Below, one piece after another: positions 53,212-61,991 of a stretch of DNA of 64,000 nt (position 1 is the stretch's first letter; each line of letters opens with the position of its first letter). Source of the DNA: Coralloluteibacterium stylophorae (GTDB lineage Bacteria; Pseudomonadota; Gammaproteobacteria; Xanthomonadales; Xanthomonadaceae); contig NZ_JAGQFT020000005.1 in the NCBI RefSeq assembly GCF_018122625.2, positions 186,001-250,000 of the forward strand, given 5' to 3'. The position numbers and the translations under genes were made by a program. The notes beneath the pieces were generated by a model. That model was not told where the DNA came from, made no database searches, and worked only from the letters and a program-made list of their open reading frames with translations.

Positions 53212-53823
53212 ATGACGCTCTCGCTGTCCATCGAACTCTCCGACGCCGATCTGGAGCACTTCCGCAAGGCGCAGCGCGCCGCTGCCGAGAAGGCGCAGGG
53301 CCAGCCGGCCGAGCAGGCGATCGAGGCGGCGGCCCGGCTGCTGAAGGACGCGCGCGACGCGCAGCTGCCGGATTTCGTCGCGCAGCGCCTCGACCGCCTA
53401 GACGGCCTGGTCGCGATGCTCACCGACGAGGGCTGGGCGCTGCCCGAGGACGACCGCCGCAACGTGCTCGCCGCGCTGGTCTACTTCGCCGACCCGGCCG
53501 ACGCGATCCCCGACAGCGTGCCGGTGCTGGGCTACCTCGACGACGCGATCATGATCGAGCTGTGCGTGCGCGACCTGCAGCACGAGATCGAGGCCTACGA
53601 CGACTTCTGCGAGTTCCGCGCGGCCGAGGCCGGCCGCCGCGGCGAGGATCCGGCGACCATCGGTCGCGCCGACTGGCTGGCGCCGCGCCGCGAGGAGCTC
53701 ATCTCGCGCATGCGCGGCCGCCGCGAGCGCGGCCCGGGCGTCGGTTACGGCGACAGCAGCGGCTATGGCGTGACCCGCACCTACACCCGGCCGTGGCGGC
53801 CGAGCGTGTTCCGCGTCGGCTGA
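53212..53823 (+). CDS. YkvA-like (DUF1232) protein
   Basis: A 203-residue protein with the DUF1232 core VLAALVYFADPADAIPDSV followed by PVLGYLDDAIMIELCV. The N-terminal 90 residues are a charged helical region, and the C-terminal tail is rich in Arg, Gly and Tyr. The core contains the conserved DP-x-D-x-I-P-D that gives the family its name. Function is unknown. The start has no strong Shine-Dalgarno sequence; a tagcgt box about 35-45 bases upstream may serve as a -10 element. Confidence 0.8.
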   Translation: MTLSLSIELSDADLEHFRKAQRAAAEKAQGQPAEQAIEAAARLLKDARDAQLPDFVAQRLDRLDGLVAMLTDEGWALPEDDRRNVLAALVYFADPADAIPDSVPVLGYLDDAIMIELCVRDLQHEIEAYDDFCEFRAAEAGRRGEDPATIGRADWLAPRREELISRMRGRRERGPGVGYGDSSGYGVTRTYTRPWRPSVFRVG

Positions 53824-53829
53824 CGCCGG

Positions 53830-54270
53830 ATGGATGCGCCCGCGGCGGAGCGTGTGTTCCGCAAGTCGTCGAGCGTAGAGGCGCTCAACCGCCAGGCGCA
53901 GGACACCGCGATCGCGACCCTCGGCATCGAGTTCACCGAGCTCGGCGCCGACTTCGTGCGCGGCCGGATGCCGGTCGATGCGCGCACCCGCCAGCCGTAC
54001 GGCCTGCTGCACGGCGGCGCCTCGGTGCTGCTGGCCGAGACGCTGGGCAGCGTCGCCGGCGGCCTGGCCGCGGCCGAGGGCTTCGGCGTCGTCGGCCTGG
54101 AGATCAACGCCAACCACCTGCGCGCCGTGCGCGAAGGCTGGGTGGCCGGTGTCGCGCGACCGCTGCACATCGGCCGCTCGACCCAGGTGTGGGACGTCCG
54201 CATCGCCGACGAGGCCAGCGGCAAGCCGGTGTGCGTGTCGCGCCTGACCCTCGCGGTGATCCCCGGCTGA
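53830..54270 (+). CDS. Hotdog-fold acyl-CoA thioesterase
   Basis: A 146-residue single-domain thioesterase of the PaaI/YbdB type. Seen are MPVDARTRQPYGLLHGG with the catalytic-site His, AETLGSVAGGLAA (Glu in the central helix) and VVGLEINANHLR. It should hydrolyse acyl- or aryl-CoA esters such as those of menaquinone or enterobactin-like pathways; the substrate cannot be told. It starts six bases after the DUF1232 gene. Confidence 0.85.
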   Translation: MDAPAAERVFRKSSSVEALNRQAQDTAIATLGIEFTELGADFVRGRMPVDARTRQPYGLLHGGASVLLAETLGSVAGGLAAAEGFGVVGLEINANHLRAVREGWVAGVARPLHIGRSTQVWDVRIADEASGKPVCVSRLTLAVIPG

Positions 54271-54338
54271 AGCCGCGCACCGCGGCAGGGCGTGGTGCGA
54301 TGCAGCGCGCGCCGGTCGGTTTCGGCAGAATGCGTCCG

Positions 54339-55130
54339 ATGCACGCCTCGACCTCCGCCTCGTCCTCGGCGCCCGACCGGCTCCGCCCGCTGCGCTACGT
54401 CCTGCGCACGCCGCTCCTGCTGGTGCACGTGCTGGTCGCGCTGCCGGTGACCCTGTTGCTGATCAATCCGCTGACCGCGCGCTGGCGGCTGCGCGGCGAG
54501 CGCATGGACCACCGCGTGATCCGGCTGTGGTCGGCGGGTCTGCTGCGGATCTTCGGCCTGCGCACCAGGCGCATCGGCACGCCGCTGCCCGGCGCCGCCC
54601 TGTTCGTCGCCAACCACGTCACCTGGATCGACATCACCCTGATGCACAGCCAGCGCGTGGTCGGCTTCGTGGCCAAGGACGAGATCAGCCGCTGGCCCCT
54701 GATCGGCTGGCTGGCGCGGCGCGGCGGGACGATCTACCACCGGCGCGGCGATACCGGGTCGCTGTCGGGGGTGATGGAGCAGATGGTCGCGCGCATGCAG
54801 GGCGGCGCGGCGGTGGGCGTGTTCCCCGAGGGCCGCACCCGCGACGGCAGCGCGGTGGGCGTGTTCCACGCGCGGATCTTCCAGCCGGCGGTGCTCGCCG
54901 CCGTGCCGGCGCAGCCGGTCGCGCTGAAGTACGGCCGCGGCGGCAGCGCGCAGACGGTGGTGGCGTTCCAGCCGGGCGAGAACTTCCTGCAGAACTTCCT
55001 GCGCCTGCTCGGCGAGCCGGTGCGCGATGCCGAGGTGCATTTCCTGGCTCCGGTGGCGGCGAGCGAGGACGGTCGCCGGCGCATGGCCGAAAGCTGCCGC
55101 GCCCGCATCGTCGAGGCGATGGAGGCGTGA
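54339..55130 (+). CDS. 1-acylglycerol-3-phosphate acyltransferase-like enzyme
   Basis: A 263-residue membrane-bound acyltransferase of the PlsC fold. Motif I is NHVTWID (HX4D: His and Asp catalytic), motif III FPEGRTRDG, and the region EISRWPLIGWLARRGGTIY fits block II. It should acylate a lysophospholipid in the inner membrane. The start (MHAS) is uncertain: two in-frame ATGs lie 9 and 39 bases upstream, and a cagaat -10-like box just before them suggests a short or leaderless transcript. The last bases overlap the following hydrolase gene by four bases (GTGA). Confidence 0.85.
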   Translation: MHASTSASSSAPDRLRPLRYVLRTPLLLVHVLVALPVTLLLINPLTARWRLRGERMDHRVIRLWSAGLLRIFGLRTRRIGTPLPGAALFVANHVTWIDITLMHSQRVVGFVAKDEISRWPLIGWLARRGGTIYHRRGDTGSLSGVMEQMVARMQGGAAVGVFPEGRTRDGSAVGVFHARIFQPAVLAAVPAQPVALKYGRGGSAQTVVAFQPGENFLQNFLRLLGEPVRDAEVHFLAPVAASEDGRRRMAESCRARIVEAMEA

Positions 55131-56119
55131 GGGCCGAGCGCGCCGACTTCCGCCCGCCGCGCTGGCTGCGCAGCGCGCACCTGCAGTCGATCCTGTCCTC
55201 CAGCCGGCTGCGCAAGCGGCGCGCGCGGCTGGCCTTCGAGGCGCGCGGGGCGACGACCACCGAATACATTCTCGACTGCCGCGGCGTGCGCCTGCTCGGC
55301 ATGCACAGCGCGGTGCCCGGGCGCACCGCCCGCGGGCTGGTGGTGCTGCTGCACGGCTGGGAAGGCAGCGTCGCCTCGGGCTACATGCTGGCGACCGCGG
55401 CGCAGCTGCTGGATGCCGGCTTCGAGGTGTTCCGCCTCAACTTCCGCGACCACGGCGACACCCACCACCTCAACGAGGACATGTTCCACTCCTGCCGCCT
55501 GGAAGAAGTGGTCGACGCGGTGGCGGAGATCCAGCGCCTGTTCCCGGACCGTCCGCTGCTGGCGGCGGGCTACTCGCTCGGCGGCAACTTCGCGCTGCGC
55601 GTGGCCAACGCGGCGCCGGCGGCCGGGATCGAGCTGGTGCATGCCGCGGCGGTGTGCCCGGTGCTGGATCCGGCGCGCGGCCTGATCGCGATGGAGCAGG
55701 GCCTGCCGCTGTACCACTGGCACTTCATGCGCAGCTGGCGCGCCTCGCTGCGTCGCAAGCGCGAGCTGTTCCCGGCCCGCTTCACCTGGGACGAGCGCAC
55801 CCTGGCGCAGAACATGCGCGCGCTCACCGCCGAGCTGGCGGTGACCCATGCCGGGCTCGCCGGGCTGGAGGCCTACTTCGACGGCTACTGCATCGCCGGC
55901 GACCGCCTGGCCGGGCTGCAGGTGCCGGTGAGCATCCTGACCTCGGCCGACGATCCGGTGATCCCGGTCGAGGACTTCCACGCGCTCCAGCTGCCGGCGA
56001 GCGCGCACCTGGAGATCGCCGACTGGGGCGGGCACTGCGGCTTCCTCGAGAACGCCGAGCTGCGCGGCTACGGCGAACGCTGGGTGAGCCGCTGCCTGGC
56101 GGCCGCGGTTCCGGTCTGA
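55127..56119 (+). CDS. YheT-family alpha/beta hydrolase
   Basis: A 330-residue hydrolase. The N-terminal FRPPRWLRSAHLQSILSS is the YheT family start. The fold follows: VVLLHGWEGSVASGYML (oxyanion region), then LAAGYSLGGNFALRVA (nucleophile Ser) and a late DWGGHCGFLE with the catalytic His; SADDPVIP supplies the aspartate. YheT proteins are predicted carboxylesterases. It starts with GTG overlapping the acyltransferase stop, so the two lipid-related enzymes are made together. Confidence 0.85.
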   Translation: MRAERADFRPPRWLRSAHLQSILSSSRLRKRRARLAFEARGATTTEYILDCRGVRLLGMHSAVPGRTARGLVVLLHGWEGSVASGYMLATAAQLLDAGFEVFRLNFRDHGDTHHLNEDMFHSCRLEEVVDAVAEIQRLFPDRPLLAAGYSLGGNFALRVANAAPAAGIELVHAAAVCPVLDPARGLIAMEQGLPLYHWHFMRSWRASLRRKRELFPARFTWDERTLAQNMRALTAELAVTHAGLAGLEAYFDGYCIAGDRLAGLQVPVSILTSADDPVIPVEDFHALQLPASAHLEIADWGGHCGFLENAELRGYGERWVSRCLAAAVPV

Positions 56120-56185
56120 CGGCGTCCTGCGCCGCGGACGCCTGCGGCTAGAATCGAAGGTCGTCCCACGACCTCCGCACATCCG

Positions 56186-58276
56186 ATGCTCGACACCGCA
56201 ATCGACGCCCTGCGCCGCGGCGACGCCGCCGCCGCCCTCTCCGCCGCCGATGCGGCCGTCGCCGCCGAACCCGGCGACCACCGCGCCCTGCACCTGCAGG
56301 GCCTGGCCCGGCGCGCGGTCGGCGATGTCGCGGGCGCCCGCGAGGCGATCGAGCGCGCGGTCGCGATCGCGCCGGAGCAGGCCGACTACCAGCTCAGCCT
56401 GGCCACCCTCGCGCTCGCCGCCGGCGACACCGCGCAGGCGCGCAGCACCCTGGAGGGCGCCGTCGGCACCGACCCGAACCAGCTCGGCGCCTACGTGATG
56501 CTCGCGCACCTGGCGCTGGCGCGCGGCGACCGCGACGAGGCCGAGCGCCAGCTGCGCCTGGCCCAGCGCGTGGAGCCCGAGCATCCGCAGACGCGCGTGC
56601 TCGAAGGCCAGCTGCAGCTGGCCCGCGGCGACGCCGCCGCGGCCCTGGCCACGCTCAGCGGCGTCGCCCGCCAGCGGCCCGACGACCTCCTGGTGCAGGC
56701 CGCGCTGGCGACCGCCTACCTCGCCAACGACCACGCCGCGTTCGCCGAGCAGGCGCTGCGCAACGTGCTGGCGAAGAAGTCCGACCTGCACGCCCAGCGC
56801 CGCCTGCTGGTCGACGTCCTGCGCCGCCAGAAACGCCCGGACGAGGCCCTGGCCGAGACCGAGACGCTGCTGCGCGCGCTGCCCGGCGACGTCCCGGCCC
56901 TGATCGTGCACGGCCTGCTCTCGGCCCAGCTCGGCCGCGAGGAGCAGGCCATCGCCAGCCTCGCCGCCGCACTGCGGGCGGGCCCGCCGCAGGACACGGC
57001 GCTGTCGACCCTGATGACGCTGTGGCGCCGCCGCGGCGAGCTGGCGCAGGCGCGCGACTTCCTCGACGAACGGCTCGCCGCCGGGACCCCGGCGCAGGGC
57101 TGGCTGCAGGCGCGGGTGATGCTGGCGCGCACCATCGACGAAGACACCGCGGCGCTGACCTCGCGCTGGCACGCGCTGTACCCGGACAGCCTGGCGGCGA
57201 TGGAGGCGCGGGCGCTGGACCTGGAACGGACCGAGCCCGATGCCGCCGCGGCCCTCGCCGGCGCGGTCCTCGCGCGCGCGCCGGGCGCGATCGGCGCGCG
57301 CCTGCTGCGCTACCGGGTCGACCTGGCCCGCGATCCCGAGGCGGCGATCGGTCATATCCAGGACCTCGCCGAGCAGGCGCAGCCGCGCGCCCGCGCCGAA
57401 TTCCGCCGCGCGCGGGGCCATGCGCACGCCGCGGCGGGTCGTCACGGCGCCGCCCTGGCCGACTGGAGCGGCGCCCATGCCGACCTCGGCAGCGCCGCCT
57501 GGGCCGGCGGTCCGGTGGCGCCGGCGGAGGCGGCCGCCGACAAGGCGCCCGAGGCCGTCGCCGACGCGCCGATCCTGGTCTGGGGCCCGCCCGGCACCGG
57601 CACCCCGCAGCTGATCGAACTGCTGCGCAGGCAGCGCACCACGCCGCTGCTGGGCGACCGCCTGCTGCGCGGCGGCTCGCGCCGGCAGGACGGCTTCACC
57701 GCGCCGCAGGCGTGGCTGGATGCGCCGGAGCACGCCGGCCACGCCGTGGGCAGCTTCGGCGGCGCCTGGCGCCAGGGCATGGCCGCCGCCGGTGCCGGCG
57801 GTGCGCCCGGCATCGACTGGCTGGCGTTCTGGGACGCGCGCCTGGCCGCCAGGCTGCGTCGGGAGCTGCCGGGCACGCGCCTGCTGGCGACCGTGCGCGA
57901 TCCGCGCGACGCCCTGCTGCACTGGATCGCCTTCGGCACCGCCGGCCACTTCCGCCCCGAGGCGCCGGTGGAGGCGGCGCGCCAGCTCGCGGCCGCCTGC
58001 GACCAGCTCGCGGCGACGGTCGAGCAGGGCCTGATCCCGGTGCACGTGGTGCGCTACGAGGCGATCGCCGAGGACCCGGCGGCGGTGGTGCCGGCGCTGG
58101 CCGACTTCAGCGGGCTCGCGCTCGAGGTCGACGCCGCCGCGGCGGCCGCCGTCCGCGGCTCGACCGAGCCGCCGCGCGCCTTCGCGCCGGGACGCTGGCG
58201 CGACTACGCCGACGTGCTGGGCGAGGCCTTCGCCGAGCTCGCGCCGCTGGCGTCGCGCATGGGCTATCCGGCCTGA
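56186..58276 (+). CDS. TPR-repeat protein with sulfotransferase-like domain
   Basis: A 696-residue protein. Residues 1-300 are built of about eight tetratricopeptide repeats (for example ALHLQGLARRAVGDVAGARE and AYVMLAHLALARGDRDEAERQ). From about residue 460 a sulfotransferase-like domain follows: ILVWGPPGTGTPQLIEL, a P-loop-like 5' phosphosulfate site, and LATVRDPRDALLHWIAFG, the 3' phosphate site. It may transfer sulfate from PAPS to a protein or glycan bound by the TPRs; the domain pairing is known from other bacteria. No PAPS-synthesis gene is in view. A tagaat -10-like box lies 33 bases before the ATG. Confidence 0.8.
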   Translation: MLDTAIDALRRGDAAAALSAADAAVAAEPGDHRALHLQGLARRAVGDVAGAREAIERAVAIAPEQADYQLSLATLALAAGDTAQARSTLEGAVGTDPNQLGAYVMLAHLALARGDRDEAERQLRLAQRVEPEHPQTRVLEGQLQLARGDAAAALATLSGVARQRPDDLLVQAALATAYLANDHAAFAEQALRNVLAKKSDLHAQRRLLVDVLRRQKRPDEALAETETLLRALPGDVPALIVHGLLSAQLGREEQAIASLAAALRAGPPQDTALSTLMTLWRRRGELAQARDFLDERLAAGTPAQGWLQARVMLARTIDEDTAALTSRWHALYPDSLAAMEARALDLERTEPDAAAALAGAVLARAPGAIGARLLRYRVDLARDPEAAIGHIQDLAEQAQPRARAEFRRARGHAHAAAGRHGAALADWSGAHADLGSAAWAGGPVAPAEAAADKAPEAVADAPILVWGPPGTGTPQLIELLRRQRTTPLLGDRLLRGGSRRQDGFTAPQAWLDAPEHAGHAVGSFGGAWRQGMAAAGAGGAPGIDWLAFWDARLAARLRRELPGTRLLATVRDPRDALLHWIAFGTAGHFRPEAPVEAARQLAAACDQLAATVEQGLIPVHVVRYEAIAEDPAAVVPALADFSGLALEVDAAAAAAVRGSTEPPRAFAPGRWRDYADVLGEAFAELAPLASRMGYPA

Positions 58277-58343
58277 CCCGCCGACATCGCACCGACAGCC
58301 GCGGCGCCATCCTCGCGCTCCCCCTGCCCACTGGAGACCGGCC

Positions 58344-58961
58344 TTGAAACTGCGCAGCGACAGCTTCGACAACGGCGCCCGCCTGGATCCCCGCTTCGCC
58401 TTCGGCGCCCCGGGCGGCGGCGAGGGCGGCAACCGCAATCCGCACCTGGCCTGGGGGGATGCGCCGGCGGGCACGCGCAGCTACGCGCTGCTGTGCCTGG
58501 ACCCGGACGCGCCGACCGACATGTCGCTGGCCGGCCGCGACGACGTGCAGATCCCGGTCGAGCACCCGCGCCGGGAATTCGTGCACTGGGCGATGGCCGA
58601 CATCCCCGCCGCGGTGACCGGGATCGCCGAGGGCGCCGCCAGCGACGGCACCGCCGCCAAGGGCCGCACCTCGGTGCCCGGGCCGGAGGGCGCGCGCCAG
58701 GGCCTCAACGGCTACACCGCCTCGCCCGGCGGGCAGGGCGACCAGGACGGCGACCGCTGGGGCTACGACGGCCCGCAGCCGCCGCCGAACGACCTGCGCC
58801 CGCACCGCTACTTCTTCCGCGTGTTCGCGCTCGACGTCGAGCGCCTCGACCTGCCGGAGCGCTTCTCCGCCGCCGAGGTGCTGCGCATGGTCCAGGGCCA
58901 CGTGCTGGCCGAGACCGCGATCTACGGCACCTACGCGCTCAACCCCGACGTCCGGGCCTGA
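58344..58961 (+). CDS. YbhB/YbcL-like phosphatidylethanolamine-binding protein (PEBP)
   Basis: A 205-residue cytoplasmic protein of the PEBP/Raf-kinase-inhibitor fold: YALLCLDPDAPTDMS carries the DPDxP motif, FVHWAMADIP the conserved HW, and YDGPQPPPNDLRPHRYFF the GPxPP-x-x-x-x-H motif. Family members bind anionic ligands; the cellular role in bacteria is unclear. The start is TTG with ggag seven bases upstream. It is convergent with uppP. Confidence 0.88.
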   Translation: MKLRSDSFDNGARLDPRFAFGAPGGGEGGNRNPHLAWGDAPAGTRSYALLCLDPDAPTDMSLAGRDDVQIPVEHPRREFVHWAMADIPAAVTGIAEGAASDGTAAKGRTSVPGPEGARQGLNGYTASPGGQGDQDGDRWGYDGPQPPPNDLRPHRYFFRVFALDVERLDLPERFSAAEVLRMVQGHVLAETAIYGTYALNPDVRA

Positions 58962-58969
58962 CCCGCGGC

Positions 58970-59764
58970 CTATTCGCCGCTCGGCAGCCACAGCAGCAGG
59001 GCCAGCCCCAGGGCGATGCGGTAGAAGGCGAACGCGGTGAAGCGGTGCGACTTGATGTAGCCCAGCAGCCAGCGCACCACGGCGAAGCCGGTCACCGCCG
59101 CGGCGACGAAGGCCAGCGCCGTCTCGCCCCAGGGGTCGGCGGGCATGCCACCGTCGCCGAGCTGCTCGAGCAGGGCGTAGCCGCTGGCGGCGAACATGGT
59201 CGGGATGCCGACCAGGAACACGAACTCGGTGGCGGCGGGACGCCGGCTCAGGCCGGCGAGCATGGCGATGAAGATCGCCGCGGCCGAGCGCGACGTGCCG
59301 GGGAACACACCCGCCACGACCTGCGCCAGGCCGACCAGCACCGCCACCGTCCAGGTCACCCGGTCGCGCTCTGGCAGCCGCTCCGACAGGCGCTCGGCGC
59401 CGAGCATCCATACGCCGCCGATGACCAGCGCCCAGGCCACCGGGGCCACCGTCTCGGGAAGCTCCCAGCCGGCCAGGCGCACCGGCAGCCCGACCAGGGC
59501 GGTCACCAGGAAGGCGCCGCCGACCTTGAGCAGGTAGTCGAAGTTCTCCGGCGCCCGCCAGTCGCGGGCCAGCGTCCACAGCTTCTGCCGCAGAGCCAGG
59601 GTGATGGCGAGGATGGCGCCGGCCTGGATGACGATGTTGAAGAAGTCCGAGCGCGCCCCGAGCCAGCGTTCGGCGATCAGCAGGTGGCCGGTGCTGGAGA
59701 CCGGCAGGAACTCGGTCAGGCCTTCGAGGATGCCGAGCAGGAGGGCGGCGAGCAGATCGTTCAT
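58970..59764 (-). CDS. uppP: Undecaprenyl-diphosphatase
   Basis: A 264-residue integral membrane phosphatase (BacA/UppP). Diagnostic motifs are LGILEGLTEFLPVSSTGH (residues 12-29), FFNIVIQAGAILAITLAL and VAGVFPGTSRSAAAIF. It removes a phosphate from undecaprenyl diphosphate, recycling the lipid carrier for peptidoglycan and surface polysaccharides. Length is normal. It is divergent from glnA, so its promoter shares the 209-base gap with the NtrC sites. Confidence 0.95.
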   Translation of the reverse strand: MNDLLAALLLGILEGLTEFLPVSSTGHLLIAERWLGARSDFFNIVIQAGAILAITLALRQKLWTLARDWRAPENFDYLLKVGGAFLVTALVGLPVRLAGWELPETVAPVAWALVIGGVWMLGAERLSERLPERDRVTWTVAVLVGLAQVVAGVFPGTSRSAAAIFIAMLAGLSRRPAATEFVFLVGIPTMFAASGYALLEQLGDGGMPADPWGETALAFVAAAVTGFAVVRWLLGYIKSHRFTAFAFYRIALGLALLLWLPSGE

Positions 59765-59811
59765 GGGCACGGGGCGGCGGGGGACCGCGCGAGCATAGCG
59801 GGCATTGCCAC

Positions 59812-59858
59812 TGCACGCCGATGGTGCAATAGGCCAGGAATTGCACCGCCTTGGTGCG
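59812..59858 (+). promoter_or_regulatory. Two NtrC-type binding sites upstream of glnA
   Basis: Site 1 (59812-59828) is TGCACG-CCGAT-GGTGCA and site 2 (59842-59858) is TGCACC-GCCTT-GGTGCG. Both match the NtrC pattern TGCAC(C)-N5-GGTGCA. Their starts are exactly 30 bases apart, so both lie on the same face of the helix, and they sit about 65-110 bases upstream of the -24/-12 promoter. This is the arrangement of the classic nitrogen-controlled glnA enhancer. Whether this strain's NtrC binds them is not shown by sequence alone. Confidence 0.8.
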
Positions 59859-59921
59859 CAATGTTGACGCTGCCTCCACGCCGCCCGGCCTCCGGGCCCG
59901 TCGTTGCTGCCGCGGCCGGGC

Positions 59922-59937
59922 TGGCACGGTTGCTGCT
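59922..59937 (+). promoter_or_regulatory. Sigma-54 (-24/-12) promoter of glnA
   Basis: TGGCACGGTTGCTGCT matches the sigma-54 pattern: GG at 59923-59924 and GC at 59935-59936, with ten bases between them. Transcription would start near 59948, 26 bases before the GTG. It is downstream of the two NtrC-type sites. Confidence 0.75.
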
Positions 59938-59973
59938 GAGAAAGCGCACCGATCCATCAATCCGGAGTTCCAT

Positions 59974-61383
59974 GTGAGCAGCAGCACCCCCGAGAAGCTG
60001 GTCAAGGACCACGACATCGAATTCGTCGACCTCAGGTTCGTCGACATCCGCGGTGTCCAGCACCACATGACCTACCCCGCGTCGATCGTCGAGCCCGGCC
60101 TGTTCGAGGACGGCAAGATGTTCGACGGCAGCTCGATCTCGGGCTGGAAGGGCATCAACGAGTCGGACATGGTCCTGCTGCCGGATCCGGAGACGGCCTT
60201 CGTCGACCCCTTCACCGCCGATCCGACCCTGGTGATGACCTGCGACGTCCTCGACCCGAAGACGATGCAGAGCTACTCGCGCGACCCGCGCGGCGTCGCC
60301 CGCCGCGCCGAGGCCTTCCTCAAGGCTTCCGGCATCGCCGACCAGGCCTTCTTCGGCCCTGAGCCCGAATTCTTCGTGTTCGACTCGGTGCGCTTCGCCA
60401 ACGAGATGGGCCACACCTTCTTCGAGGTCGACTCCGAGGAAGCGCACTGGAACTCCAAGAAGGAGTACGAGGGCGGCAACTCCGGCTACCGCCCGGGCAT
60501 CAAGGGCGGCTACGTGCCGGTCTCGCCGCAGGACACCCTGCACGACCTGCGCGCGGAGATGTGCAAGGTGCTGGTGAGCCTGGGGATTGAGGTCGAGGTC
60601 CACCACCACGAGGTCGCCAATGCCGGCCAGTGCGAGATCGGCACCAAGTTCAACTCGCTGGTGAAGAAGGCCGACGAGCTGCTGACCACCAAGTACGTGA
60701 TCAAGAACGTCGCCTACCGCAACGGCAAGACCGCGACCTTCATGCCGAAGCCGATCGTCGGCGACAACGGCTCGGGCATGCACGTGCACCAGTCGCTGGC
60801 CAAGGGCGGCACCAACCTGTTCACCGGCGACGGCTACGGCGGCCTGTCGGAGACCGCGCTGTACTACATCGGCGGCATCTTCAAGCACGCCCGCGCGCTG
60901 AACGCCTTCACCAACTCCACCACCAACTCCTACAAGCGCCTGGTGCCGGGCTTCGAGGCGCCGGTGATGCTGGCCTACTCGGCGTCCAACCGCTCGGCGT
61001 CCTGCCGCATCCCGTTCGTGGCCAACCCCAAGGCGCGCCGCATCGAGATGCGTTTCCCGGACCCGATGCAGTCCGGCTATCTGACCTTCGCCGCGCTGCT
61101 GATGGCCGGCCTCGACGGCATCCGCAACAAGATCCATCCGGGCGAGCCGATGGACAAGGATCTCTACGACCTCCCGCCCGAGGAGGCCAAGGACATCCCG
61201 ACCGTGTGCCACTCGCTCGACCAGGCGCTCGAGGCGCTGGACGCCGACCGCGAGTTCCTCAAGGCCGGCAACGTGTTCAGCGACGACCTGATCGACGGCT
61301 ACATCGCGCTGAAGATGCAGGAGGTGACCAAGTTCCGCGCCGCCACGCATCCGCTCGAGTACCAGATGTACTACGGCATCTGA
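59974..61383 (+). CDS. glnA: Glutamine synthetase, type I
   Basis: A 469-residue enzyme, the usual length for adenylylation-regulated GlnA. Motifs include [30 protein letters not shown] (metal-binding Glu), [10 protein letters not shown] (ATP-binding region) and the adenylylation region [14 protein letters not shown], with the tyrosine near 397. It joins ammonia to glutamate using ATP. I use the GTG at 59974, because the family N-terminus ([17 protein letters not shown]) begins there and cggag lies upstream. glnK, amtB and ntrB follow downstream. Confidence 0.97.
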   Translation: MSSSTPEKLVKDHDIEFVDLRFVDIRGVQHHMTYPASIVEPGLFEDGKMFDGSSISGWKGINESDMVLLPDPETAFVDPFTADPTLVMTCDVLDPKTMQSYSRDPRGVARRAEAFLKASGIADQAFFGPEPEFFVFDSVRFANEMGHTFFEVDSEEAHWNSKKEYEGGNSGYRPGIKGGYVPVSPQDTLHDLRAEMCKVLVSLGIEVEVHHHEVANAGQCEIGTKFNSLVKKADELLTTKYVIKNVAYRNGKTATFMPKPIVGDNGSGMHVHQSLAKGGTNLFTGDGYGGLSETALYYIGGIFKHARALNAFTNSTTNSYKRLVPGFEAPVMLAYSASNRSASCRIPFVANPKARRIEMRFPDPMQSGYLTFAALLMAGLDGIRNKIHPGEPMDKDLYDLPPEEAKDIPTVCHSLDQALEALDADREFLKAGNVFSDDLIDGYIALKMQEVTKFRAATHPLEYQMYYGI

Positions 61384-61971
<588 letters not shown>

Positions 61972-61991
61972 ACGGCGCGGCGGGAGACCCG

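Noticed and set aside
54300-54338. Earlier in-frame ATGs for the acyltransferase gene
   Set aside because: They lie at or before the likely -10 box, and the added residues are not typical of the family. The choice is still uncertain.
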